The position numbers and the translations under genes are program-made. From an uncultured Clostridia bacterium (GTDB taxonomy: Bacteria > Bacillota > Clostridia > TANB77 > CAG-508), in NCBI GenBank assembly GCA_947594065.1, contig CANQDX010000012.1, positions 1-39,016 on the forward strand: a stretch of 39,016 nt of DNA, written 5' to 3'. The notes under the pieces are model-generated. The model was given only the letters and a program-made list of their open reading frames with translations, was not told the origin of the DNA and made no database searches. Shown here piece by piece: positions 28,174 to 36,827 of the stretch. Position 1 is the stretch's first letter, and each line of letters opens with the position of its first letter.

Positions 28174-28190
28174 AATCTCCTATTATAATA

Positions 28191-28238
28191 AAAAGCAAAA
28201 TAATTTTATATAATTAATTACATTATTATTTTGCTTTT
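28191..28238 (-). terminator. Terminator of the Fic gene (copy 1 of a repeated hairpin)
   Basis: AAAAGCAAAATAAT (28191-28204) and ATTATTTTGCTTTT (28225-28238) form a perfect 14-bp stem with T-rich flank, 7 nt after the Fic stop. The same arms recur at 34290-34337. Confidence 0.8.
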
Positions 28239-28245
28239 ATTTAGT

Positions 28246-29181
28246 TTATTTATTTCCAATATAATATTTAATCATTTCTGTGTATTGATCTTGTGCGTTT
28301 AAACAAGTATCTATTAAATATCCTTTTTCTTTATTAGTTTGATATTGATTTAATCCCCTATAATAAAATAGTTTTTCTTTATCCATAATAATAAATGGTA
28401 CTATATTATTTTTCAAGCATTCTTTAAATGCAATTATTCTACCAACTCTACCATTACCGTCCTGAAATGGATGTATCTTTTCAAATTTTGCATGGAATTC
28501 TATTATTTCATTTATAGTTACTTGTTTTAAAGAATTATACCATTCTAATAATTTTTTCATATCTCTTTCAACATTTTTTGGATCTGTAGTTTTTAAACCG
28601 CCAACTTCATTTGGCAATTTTTTATATTCACCTACATTAAACCAGTCTTTTCTGCTATCTGATGTTCCTTCTTTTAATATTTTGTGAAATTCCTTTATCA
28701 TATTTTCAGTTATTTTTTTATCTGCTATTTCTAACATATAATCAACTAATTTAAAGTGATTAACTGTTTCTAAAACATCATCTAAATCTGTTATTGAATC
28801 TTTCTCTGCTAATAATATATTAGTCTCATAAATATATCTAGTCTGATCTTCTGTGAGTTTACTTCCTTCAATATGATTTGTATTATATGCAAATGTAATT
28901 TGTGTATTATGATATAAATTTCCTTTTAATTTCATATTTTTTTGTTCTCTTAACACTTTTATGATGTTTATCTTAGATATATCAAAATCATCTTCTTTTA
29001 GTAACTCATCAATTGAAATTTCATATAATTCAGCCAATTTTTTCAATGATTCTATATTAGGTTCTAATGTTCCAGCCTCATATTTTGAAATTGTTGCTGC
29101 TTTTACTCCTAGTATATTAGCCACTTCGTTTTGAGTCATATTTTTGTTTTCTCGATATAACTTTATTTTTTCTCCTAACAT
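28246..29181 (-). CDS. XRE helix-turn-helix plus Fic domain protein
   Basis: Fic enzymes transfer AMP or related groups from nucleotides to target proteins. The 311 residues start with a Cro/C1-type helix-turn-helix (1-62: MTQNEVANILGV...ISKYEAGTLEPN). The Fic domain follows with the complete catalytic motif HPFQDGNGRVGR at 237-248, so it is probably active. TNHIEG at 101-106 fits the (S/T)xxxE(G/N) inhibitory motif placed before the Fic core, as in autoinhibited class II Fic proteins. The attached HTH suggests that it controls its own promoter. It may be transcribed into the helical/HEPN pair if the intervening hairpin is read through. Targets are unknown. Confidence 0.9.
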   Translation of the reverse strand: MLGEKIKLYRENKNMTQNEVANILGVKAATISKYEAGTLEPNIESLKKLAELYEISIDELLKEDDFDISKINIIKVLREQKNMKLKGNLYHNTQITFAYNTNHIEGSKLTEDQTRYIYETNILLAEKDSITDLDDVLETVNHFKLVDYMLEIADKKITENMIKEFHKILKEGTSDSRKDWFNVGEYKKLPNEVGGLKTTDPKNVERDMKKLLEWYNSLKQVTINEIIEFHAKFEKIHPFQDGNGRVGRIIAFKECLKNNIVPFIIMDKEKLFYYRGLNQYQTNKEKGYLIDTCLNAQDQYTEMIKYYIGNK

Positions 29182-29202
29182 AAAAAAATTCTCCTTTTTA
29201 GT

Positions 29203-29239
29203 ATAATATTATTATATCATATTGTTTCCAAAAAGGAAA
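29203..29239 (-). promoter_or_regulatory. Promoter and palindromic operator of the Fic gene
   Basis: On the minus strand TTGGAA (29226-29231) and TATTAT (29203-29208) are 17 bp apart. TTTCC-AAAAA-GGAAA (29225-29239) is a perfect dyad overlapping the -35, a likely binding site for the HTH part of the Fic protein. Confidence 0.65.
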
Positions 29240-29282
29240 GTTTTTATTATTAAATAATTCTAAATCTCTAAAGCGGAAACAT

Positions 29283-30287
29283 TTAATTATTGTTTTTATA
29301 ATCAATATATTTTCTTTTTATATAAAATCCTAATCCAATTTCTACTTGATTATGCTTTATTTCTAATTCTGTATCTCCTACATAAGAAACATTTTTTCCA
29401 TATTCTTTTACTTCTTCAATATTTATATTTTTTATGTAATTATTTTTGAATTCTTCAAATTCTTTATTTGACTCAAATTCAACAACTACTTCGTTTAATC
29501 TATCCATAGCATATACTTCTTCTGAATTATCATAACCTTTTTCATAATTAAATAAAAAGTCTCGTAAAATAACTTCTTTAGAATTTTTTATAAAATACTT
29601 GTATTTATACACATTATTATTAAAATTTATGTATGCTGATAAAGGAACTACAGTTTTCAATCTTCCAGAATCTAGGCTCACAATTTGTTTTGAATATATA
29701 CAAGTATTATTATATTTTAAATATAACATAGAAAATTCAGTGCTATTATTACTCATTAAATAACTATAAAATTCAGTATTATAATTTTCTTCACTTTGAA
29801 TCTCAATTCTATAACTAGGATTTTCTTTATAATAGTATCCATCAATGTTTTCATCTTTAATTTCTGTCCAATTATCAACATCTTTTAATGTTTCAAATAT
29901 ATATTCCAACTTATCTTTTTGGCTTAAAATAATTCTTTTGCCAAAATTGTAACCAATTATATTTTCAGTCTGTTCTTTCCAAAGCTTTATTAATGAAACC
30001 GTATATTTATTTTCATCACTATCAATTAATTTAGCACAACTCTGACATAGCCAAATACCATTATCTATGCTTTTCCTTTCTTGCTCTGTCATATTAACAT
30101 CATATCTTGGTCCTCCTGGAGCTGCAGCACAAATATGAGCTGCAACTCCTATATTATTAATACCTTTTTTACTATCTGGACCTATTGTCATTTTTCTGCA
30201 ATTAGGATTAGAACAAATATAAGATACTCTTTTAGCTAACTTGTTTTTTATTAATTCAGTAAAATTATCTCTTTTATCAGATTTCAC
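29283..30287 (-). CDS. HNH endonuclease with unknown C-terminal domain, third gene of the Gabija-like operon
   Basis: The first 100 residues form a zinc-bound HNH nuclease: CSNPNC (25-30), AAHICAAAPGGPRYD (49-63) with His51, SIDNGIWLCQSC (73-84). This motif set is common in defence nucleases, including the HNH part of CBASS Cap5. Residues 120-334 have no recognised domain and look like a mixed strand-helix sensor or binding part. It starts with GTG and lies 48 bp after the UvrD-like gene on the same strand, with no obvious terminator between them, so it is probably cotranscribed with that pair. Classical Gabija has only two genes, so its job here is open. Confidence 0.72.
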   Translation of the reverse strand: MKSDKRDNFTELIKNKLAKRVSYICSNPNCRKMTIGPDSKKGINNIGVAAHICAAAPGGPRYDVNMTEQERKSIDNGIWLCQSCAKLIDSDENKYTVSLIKLWKEQTENIIGYNFGKRIILSQKDKLEYIFETLKDVDNWTEIKDENIDGYYYKENPSYRIEIQSEENYNTEFYSYLMSNNSTEFSMLYLKYNNTCIYSKQIVSLDSGRLKTVVPLSAYINFNNNVYKYKYFIKNSKEVILRDFLFNYEKGYDNSEEVYAMDRLNEVVVEFESNKEFEEFKNNYIKNINIEEVKEYGKNVSYVGDTELEIKHNQVEIGLGFYIKRKYIDYKNNN

Positions 30288-30335
30288 CTTAATTTAATAC
30301 CTCTCTTATTCTATTATTGTAAAATTTTAATGTTT

Positions 30336-32189
30336 TTATATCTTTATCACATTTTCTTCTCCAAACCATTCTTTTGCTTTATTTATTACTGTAATTGATG
30401 GTTGGCAATAATATACATATAATTTTTCTCTTGCTCTGGTACAACAAACATAGAAAATTTTTTGAGTCCTTTTTAATACATTTTCACTTCCAACTCCAGT
30501 AAATAAGTATTCAAAATTATATTGATTCCATTTTCCATTATCTAATATTACCAATACATTATCAAATTCAGTACCTTTTACTTTATGCTGTGTTGAAAAT
30601 GGAGTAAAGCCTTCTATATAATTAAATAAGTTTTCAAATTCCAAATATGGTAACTTTTTTACTCTTTCATATAGATATTGATTATTATCTATAAAAACTT
30701 TGAATCTATCATCTTTTTTACAAACTCCTAATTCATCTGCTAAATCTATTATTTCTTCAATTGTATGATTTTTGATTTCTTTTAACTTATTAATCTTTTC
30801 GTTAATATTTCTTTTATCTTTAATACTAATAATAGGATATTCTATTTTTCTTATAAATTCGTTATATTCTTTATTATTATATAATGCTATTAATTTTTGA
30901 ATTTTAAATAAGTGATTTATAAAATCATCTCTTTTTCTTCCTTTGCTTTCGATTTCCTTGAATGACAATTTTTTATCATCTACTAGTGAGTCTTTTGAAA
31001 AATACATTTTTCTAATTTTCATAAACGATTTATCTTTTACCATATTATATAAAATATTTTTTTCCTTATCATTCTTTATTTTCTTAACTTTTTCATAAAT
31101 TTTTGGATACGAATTAACTACTTCTTCAAAGGTAGCATTTTCATCTATTGCAGATTCACCAATTTCTTTTATTAATTCTTTCTTCAGTTGTAGAATAGGA
31201 TCCTTATCATATATATCCATTAGTTCTCCAAATCCTGCTCTAGATGCTATTAAATTATGTGTTAAATCTAATTCTTTTGTATTTACTGAGTCTTTAAAAT
31301 TCCAATTTTGAAATATTTTATTTTCTTTTAGATTTTCATAGTCAAGAGAACAATCTGAATATATAAATTTTATTTCTCCTATCTTCACTTTACCATTTTC
31401 CATGTTGGGAGCTCTTTTATCTTTTGATGGTTCTTGAATTAAACCGTCCATCCTTATTTTATTTGCTAGTGCTATAACATTCATTGGATTTCTTCTATTT
31501 TGTTTTTTCTGTATTTCTATGATTTCTCCATTACTTATGTATTCATTCAAGTCTCCTACTCCATCATTATATATTGATTGCATTGAATCTCCAAAAAAGC
31601 CTATAATATTCTTTTTATTACTTTTTTTTAAGCTCTCTAATAAAATTTCTATAACTAGCTTATTTGTATCTTGATATTCATCCACTAGTATAAAGTCATA
31701 TTTATCTTTTAATATATCACATAATATTTTATAGTCACTATACATTTTATTAGCAACTAATATAATTTCATCATGTGAAATTATTCCATTTGCAATGTCA
31801 AGATACTCTTTATATTGAACATTCATATCTTTAAAATAGTCGCTAGAAATATTTTTTTCTTTAAATTTTATATCCCCATTATTTATTAATACTACTAAGC
31901 AATTTTTTAATTCCTTTTGGTAATTTTTTATGTTCTCCCATAAGAAATCATGGATTGTAGATACAAAAAAATTTTTATCATCAATGACTCTTTCCTTTAT
32001 TTCATTTACAGCAACATTAGTATATGTTATACAAGCTATTGTTTTATTATTATATTTTTCTTTTATTAAATTAATGGTTTGAACTAGTGAATATGTTTTT
32101 CCACTACCAGCTCCTCCACTCAACAAAAAATTATTATTATTCTCTATGCATTTTTCAATTTCTTCTAACTCGTCTACTGTTTTAACCAT
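30336..32189 (-). CDS. UvrD/Rep-like helicase, GajB-like
   Basis: The protein is a superfamily 1 helicase-like ATPase: Walker A GGAGSGKT near residues 25-32, TYTNVAVNEIK, VDEYQDTN (Walker B, about 169-176), and C-terminal VKGTEFDNVLVI and CCTRAREKLYV. Counted from the ATG at 32187-32189 it has 617 residues; the frame stays open to a TTG at 32223-32225, but AGAGGG precedes the ATG. It overlaps the end of the OLD-family gene by 16 nt, as expected for translational coupling. In Gabija, GajB senses DNA termini and activates or works with GajA. It is somewhat longer than GajB of Bacillus cereus VD045, so a subtype is likely. Confidence 0.85.
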   Translation of the reverse strand: MVKTVDELEEIEKCIENNNNFLLSGGAGSGKTYSLVQTINLIKEKYNNKTIACITYTNVAVNEIKERVIDDKNFFVSTIHDFLWENIKNYQKELKNCLVVLINNGDIKFKEKNISSDYFKDMNVQYKEYLDIANGIISHDEIILVANKMYSDYKILCDILKDKYDFILVDEYQDTNKLVIEILLESLKKSNKKNIIGFFGDSMQSIYNDGVGDLNEYISNGEIIEIQKKQNRRNPMNVIALANKIRMDGLIQEPSKDKRAPNMENGKVKIGEIKFIYSDCSLDYENLKENKIFQNWNFKDSVNTKELDLTHNLIASRAGFGELMDIYDKDPILQLKKELIKEIGESAIDENATFEEVVNSYPKIYEKVKKIKNDKEKNILYNMVKDKSFMKIRKMYFSKDSLVDDKKLSFKEIESKGRKRDDFINHLFKIQKLIALYNNKEYNEFIRKIEYPIISIKDKRNINEKINKLKEIKNHTIEEIIDLADELGVCKKDDRFKVFIDNNQYLYERVKKLPYLEFENLFNYIEGFTPFSTQHKVKGTEFDNVLVILDNGKWNQYNFEYLFTGVGSENVLKRTQKIFYVCCTRAREKLYVYYCQPSITVINKAKEWFGEENVIKI

Positions 32190-34216
32190 TTCAATCCCTC
32201 TTCTATATAACTTGGTATATTCCAATTTGTATAATTTTCATCACTATTTAATAAGATTTCTATTGCAAACGATGGTTTACTATCAATACATTTCTGTGCA
32301 ATTTGGTAAAAATCATCAGGACTTTTTTCAATAATATCTTTATCTTTTAAAGACTCAAACTCATTTTGTTTTATAAATTCTTGATTGATACAAATAAAAG
32401 CATCTTCAAAGCTTCTAGGATAATAATTTACTATATCTTCTTTCAATTGATATTGAACCATTACTAATCCATTTATGTCCTTTTCCCATTTTTCTCCCAT
32501 TTTTCTCAAAATTCTTTTATCTGTTGTGATATTCTTTAATACTTCTAGACTTTTATCATCATTGTCAATATATTTATCAAAAAAGTATCTTAATGAATCA
32601 TTGCTTGTCCTAATTGCATCCACATTATTTACTGGACAGGATTTATAAACTATTTTCCCTCTAGAATCTAATTCTCTTTTTATTGAGTCGATATCGGTTA
32701 TAATTAATGTCTTTATTTGTATAAAATCAAGAAATTTATCAAATATTTTAGAATGACTTCCAACTTCTATTATTGAAATATTTTGTGATAATAATTTTTC
32801 TTCATCTTTATGATTTTCTAAATCAATTTTTTTCAACATTGCTGGTAGAAGAATTCTTTCAGTATCTCCTTCTATTAAAATAATCTTATCTGCAAAAAAT
32901 ATTTCAGATCTATTTAAAGTTAAATATTGTTTTAAAAATTTATAATTTTGTTTTTCTGACCCATAATGCTTTTCAAGGTCTTTTAAATTTTTGCACCAGG
33001 TTCCTCCGATATTATTTTTATTAAGATATTTTATATCATTAAAATCACTTTGCGATACAATATGAGAAGAATGTGTTGTTATTATAGTTTGTAAGTTAAT
33101 TTTCTTTTCTTCTTTTGATTCATTCAATAATTCTTTGATATTATTAATAAATATATATTGCATTTGTGGATGTGTATGTGCTTCTGGCTCTTCAATAAAT
33201 AGCAAATTTATATCTGAGCTTTTACCATCTTTACAAAAATCATTTATTATAATTTCAATGTCGAAAATAATACTAATTAAATTTAAATATCCTAATCCAT
33301 TATAATTTTCTGGTAAATTTGATTGTTCCTTATAATTATAGAATACCGTTGTATTTCCTTTTAATATACTGCTTTGTTGTAATAATGACTTTATTTTAAT
33401 ATTTAAATCATCTTTTTTTAAACATCCAAATTTTTTTACTTTTTTCAATACCCCTTCAAAAATTTTCTCATAGTTTTTATCAAATTTTTCATCTGTCTTT
33501 TCTAATTCATCTTTAAATTCTGTTAAGCTTTCTTCCATTTCTGGTTTTTCTTTTATCTTTTCATAATAACTTGATGATTGCACTGATAAAGTATTATTAG
33601 TATCCTTATTATCTACAGCCCTTTTGGCAGATATATATTTCATATTTATTATATTGTTAATTTCTTTATCATTTTCTATATCAATATATATTTCTTCGTT
33701 TTCCTTTTTTTTCTCAATATCATATTCTAAACTTCGCTTTATCGTTTTAAAATATTTTTTATAATTATGTTTAAAAAAGTATTCAAAATCCTTATTACTT
33801 TTTTTCTCCATAAATTTATTAAAATCTGTTTTTAGATTATCAAAATTTTCTTTGTTTAAAAAATATTCAAAGTTTAAAATGATATAATTATTTTCAACAT
33901 CAAGCGTTGTTAAAAATTTAGAAATATTCGATAAATTATCATTCTCATCGTATCTCACAAATATTATTAACTTAATTCCTTGATTATTAAATTCATAATC
34001 TTTATCTTTTATATTACTTTCTAATTCTTTTACATATTCTATATTAAAATCTTCACTTTCAATTGTATTTTTATTTAAAAACTTGTTTAATATCTCTATA
34101 ACTGATGTTTTCCCTACATTATTTTTTCCAACAACCAAAGATAGTTCACTTTCTAAATCAATACTAAAATTTTTTAAGCTTCTAAAATTTTCCACTTTTA
34201 TTTTTTCTATTTTCAT
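32174..34216 (-). CDS. OLD-family ATPase with TOPRIM nuclease, GajA-like
   Basis: The 680 residues have an SMC-like ATPase part with Walker A GKNNVGKTS (30-38), an ABC-type signature region around NGLGYLN (306-312), Walker B LLFIEEPEAHTHP (338-350) and H-loop THSSH (381-385). A TOPRIM domain follows, with Glu449 in LIEGDTE and Asp508-x-Asp510 in IITDIDS. This is the class 2 OLD architecture found next to UvrD-like helicases, i.e. the Gabija pair, where GajA nicks DNA when nucleotides are depleted. The TOPRIM acidic residues are intact. It has its own promoter (TGTCGA at 34264-34269 and ATCATA at 34242-34247 on the plus strand) and AAGGAG before the ATG. Confidence 0.88.
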   Translation of the reverse strand: MKIEKIKVENFRSLKNFSIDLESELSLVVGKNNVGKTSVIEILNKFLNKNTIESEDFNIEYVKELESNIKDKDYEFNNQGIKLIIFVRYDENDNLSNISKFLTTLDVENNYIILNFEYFLNKENFDNLKTDFNKFMEKKSNKDFEYFFKHNYKKYFKTIKRSLEYDIEKKKENEEIYIDIENDKEINNIINMKYISAKRAVDNKDTNNTLSVQSSSYYEKIKEKPEMEESLTEFKDELEKTDEKFDKNYEKIFEGVLKKVKKFGCLKKDDLNIKIKSLLQQSSILKGNTTVFYNYKEQSNLPENYNGLGYLNLISIIFDIEIIINDFCKDGKSSDINLLFIEEPEAHTHPQMQYIFINNIKELLNESKEEKKINLQTIITTHSSHIVSQSDFNDIKYLNKNNIGGTWCKNLKDLEKHYGSEKQNYKFLKQYLTLNRSEIFFADKIILIEGDTERILLPAMLKKIDLENHKDEEKLLSQNISIIEVGSHSKIFDKFLDFIQIKTLIITDIDSIKRELDSRGKIVYKSCPVNNVDAIRTSNDSLRYFFDKYIDNDDKSLEVLKNITTDKRILRKMGEKWEKDINGLVMVQYQLKEDIVNYYPRSFEDAFICINQEFIKQNEFESLKDKDIIEKSPDDFYQIAQKCIDSKPSFAIEILLNSDENYTNWNIPSYIEEGLKWLKQ

Positions 34217-34241
34217 TTTAAACTCCTTTTTTCTTTACAAT

Positions 34242-34269
34242 ATCATATTTAAGATATATATTTTGTCGA
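34242..34269 (-). promoter_or_regulatory. Likely promoter of the Gabija-like operon
   Basis: On the minus strand TCGACA (34264-34269) and TATGAT (34242-34247) are 16 bp apart, about 30 bp before the start of the OLD-family gene. Confidence 0.5.
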
Positions 34270-34289
34270 AACTTGTCTTTTATTATCAA

Positions 34290-34337
34290 AAAAGCAAAAT
34301 AATTTCGCAATATTTAAATTACAATTATTTTGCTTTT
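34290..34337 (-). terminator. Terminator of the second restriction-modification operon (copy 2 of a repeated hairpin)
   Basis: AAAAGCAAAATAAT (34290-34303) and ATTATTTTGCTTTT (34324-34337) form a perfect 14-bp stem, 8 nt after the HNH nuclease stop. The arms are identical to those at 28191-28238; the loop differs. Confidence 0.82.
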
Positions 34338-34345
34338 CATATGTA

Positions 34346-35737
34346 TTATTTAACTCTATATAGTTTCTTGATTTCATCTAAAGTAATGTTAAATCCAATA
34401 GATTTATATCTTGGTATTAATTTTTGATAAATATCTTCTATTATTTGAGCTTTTACTTCATTTGTGCCATTATGGAATGCCCTATGACAAGTTGGACAAA
34501 GTGAAACTATATTTTCAACACAGTCAACATTTATACTGTATTTAGCCCATATTAATTGTTGGTATTTTACTGGTACCAAATGATGAGCTTCCATGAAGTT
34601 TTTATGACTTTTTGCAGAAATGAAAGTTTCGTGATTAGGATTATGTTCGCAACAGTAATAAGATTTTTGAATAGCAATTTTACCTAATAATGGATTTCTT
34701 TTATACTTTTTACTGATTTTTTTATCATCATCCAATATAACTGGTGCTATTTTATATGCGCCATCAGCAACATCTGAATTGACATTATTTTCATCAATTT
34801 TATCAATTTTTTCAATATAATTGTCATCTTTTTCTTCGTCTGATTCTTCTGACTCAATTACTTCTTCTTTTATATTTTCATCAAGCCTTTCAACTTCAAT
34901 TTCTTGTGGTTCATCAATAAGATTTATATCGAAATCTTGTACATTATATAAAAAATATGAGTAATCAACATCTCTATAAAGAATTTCGTTTAATTCTTCT
35001 ATATCATATTTAAGCATAAAATTATTATAAAAATAATTGTCAAATACTGGATTAATAGCTATAGTATTAGCAGTTATATTAAATAGATTTGTATTGTTTT
35101 TAATTAGAGCAATAATTCTACTATAATCTTTGTAATGTTCAACATACTCTGATATTGGAGAATTTGTTCTTATAAATTCAACTGCTTGCTCCCATTGGTT
35201 ATATTCTTTGCAAGTCATTATATATGTATATAAATGATCTATTGATACTTCATTAATACCATATTTTAATTTCAATTCCTTTAAAACTTTATAAATAAAA
35301 ATTACGGGCAGAATGTGATAATCCTCATTATTATTTGCGGTATCAATAATTGCATGGATTTTTATTTTTAAAATTTGCTCTGTTAATACTTTGTGAAATC
35401 CATCTATGTTAAAAAATGGATTAATATTTTTTAATTTATCCCATACAGCTGTTGTTTTTTCTTTATTATATAATTGTCCTTTTTTATAAAAAGGTGTTTT
35501 AGTTACAAATCCGAAAAATTGTGGTATAACAAGTGTTCTATGTCTATCAGTTTCAACATCAAATTCATTATGATAATCCTTCCAATATTGTTCAATATCA
35601 GTATGTTCTCTATCAGGAATTTTGTCAAACATATTAGTTGCATTGATAATTTGATCTAAATTACTTGTTTGCTGTTTAGTAAATACCCACACAGATTTTT
35701 CATTAAGTGTTTTTAAGTACTCTTCTGCACTAATCAT
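34346..35737 (-). CDS. HNH endonuclease, probable restriction enzyme of the two-methyltransferase operon
   Basis: The 463 residues end in a classical HNH domain: CC at 362-363, EAHHLVP at 384-390, VENIVSLCPTCH at 407-418, and FHNG. The N-terminal 270 residues are mixed helix and strand without a recognised domain and may recognise DNA; an acidic linker (about 275-320) joins the parts. It overlaps the cytosine methyltransferase gene by 8 nt, so it belongs to the same transcript. A Type II restriction enzyme is the best reading of this context. A modification-dependent nuclease is less likely because two methyltransferases are coupled to it. Confidence 0.75.
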   Translation of the reverse strand: MISAEEYLKTLNEKSVWVFTKQQTSNLDQIINATNMFDKIPDREHTDIEQYWKDYHNEFDVETDRHRTLVIPQFFGFVTKTPFYKKGQLYNKEKTTAVWDKLKNINPFFNIDGFHKVLTEQILKIKIHAIIDTANNNEDYHILPVIFIYKVLKELKLKYGINEVSIDHLYTYIMTCKEYNQWEQAVEFIRTNSPISEYVEHYKDYSRIIALIKNNTNLFNITANTIAINPVFDNYFYNNFMLKYDIEELNEILYRDVDYSYFLYNVQDFDINLIDEPQEIEVERLDENIKEEVIESEESDEEKDDNYIEKIDKIDENNVNSDVADGAYKIAPVILDDDKKISKKYKRNPLLGKIAIQKSYYCCEHNPNHETFISAKSHKNFMEAHHLVPVKYQQLIWAKYSINVDCVENIVSLCPTCHRAFHNGTNEVKAQIIEDIYQKLIPRYKSIGFNITLDEIKKLYRVK

Positions 35738-36827
35738 TTTCTAATATCCTCCTTATCATTATTCCTAAAAAATATGACAATTTAGGTGGTACTGCATTTC
35801 CTATTTGTTTACATATACTGGATTTTGTGCCCACAAATTCAAAATCATCAGGAAAGCTTTGTATTCTTGCTGCTTCTCTTGGAGTAATAGTTCTATTTTC
35901 AAATGGATGAATAAATCTTCCTCCTGAAGGAGTATCAAATCTTGTAGTTATTGTTGGAGCTATACTATTAGGATCTAATCTTCCATATGATCCACTATGT
36001 ACAGTTTTTATTTTTTCATCTAATACTGTAAAATTTTCATTAATACCTACCTTTTCCATTCTTCTAACAGCAACAGAATTATGATTTGTCATTATATGAT
36101 TATATGTTTTACCTGAGTTTGAACTTAAAAATCTTTGATAATTATTTTCTGCTTTTTTTGTTTTTATCTTACCATCTTTTGTCGGTTTTGGCAAATTTGA
36201 TATAGCTTGCCAAACTGTAACATTATCAAAGAAATACTTGTCTGTTCCTTTTATATATTCTTTAGTTTTAATTATTTCTTCATCTAAATCAAAATCTATC
36301 GTTGAACCAATAATTATTGTTCTTTCTCTATTTTGTGGAATTCCGAATTCTTTTGATTTCATTACTTTGCATTGAATTTTATATGGCTTTCCTTCAAAAT
36401 TTTCTGGATTTTCAAATATTTTTTTTATTTCATTGAATACTTGTCCATTTTTCATTGTAAGTATTCCCTTTACATTTTCTATAATGAACATTTTAGGTCT
36501 TACAATTTTCACAACATTAAAGTAATGTTTAAATAGGTAATTTCTTGGGTCATCAATAAATCCTTTTCTTATCCTTGCTCCAGCCATTGAAAATCCTTGA
36601 CAAGGAGGTCCTCCTATTATAATCGTTGCGTCATTTTTTTTAAAAACATTATTATTATCTACATTTTTTATATCATCTGCTATCATTTTTGTTTTTGGAT
36701 GATTTATTTCATATGATTTTGCTATGTTCTTATCAAATTCAACTGCTGAAATTATATCATATCCAGCTTTTTCAAATCCACATGAAAATCCACCACATCC
36801 AGCAAATAAATCTATTACTCTAATCAT
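35730..36827 (-). CDS. DNA cytosine C5-methyltransferase
   Basis: This 365-residue enzyme methylates C5 of cytosine through a covalent intermediate. All main motifs are present and in order: DLFAGCGGFS (6-15), GGPPCQGFS with the nucleophile Cys76 (72-80), ENVKG (117-121), QNRERTIIIG, and the C-terminal REAARIQSFPDDF and QIGNAVPP. The variable target recognition region lies between motifs VIII and IX. It overlaps both neighbours by 8 nt (adenine methyltransferase upstream, HNH nuclease downstream). The recognition site is unknown. Confidence 0.95.
   Translation of the reverse strand: MIRVIDLFAGCGGFSCGFEKAGYDIISAVEFDKNIAKSYEINHPKTKMIADDIKNVDNNNVFKKNDATIIIGGPPCQGFSMAGARIRKGFIDDPRNYLFKHYFNVVKIVRPKMFIIENVKGILTMKNGQVFNEIKKIFENPENFEGKPYKIQCKVMKSKEFGIPQNRERTIIIGSTIDFDLDEEIIKTKEYIKGTDKYFFDNVTVWQAISNLPKPTKDGKIKTKKAENNYQRFLSSNSGKTYNHIMTNHNSVAVRRMEKVGINENFTVLDEKIKTVHSGSYGRLDPNSIAPTITTRFDTPSGGRFIHPFENRTITPREAARIQSFPDDFEFVGTKSSICKQIGNAVPPKLSYFLGIMIRRILEND

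Noticed and set aside
28182-28187. TATAAT before the helical/HEPN pair as its own promoter
   Set aside because: It lies too close to the start codon; the transcript would begin inside or after the ribosome binding site, so read-through from the Fic gene or an internal promoter is more likely.
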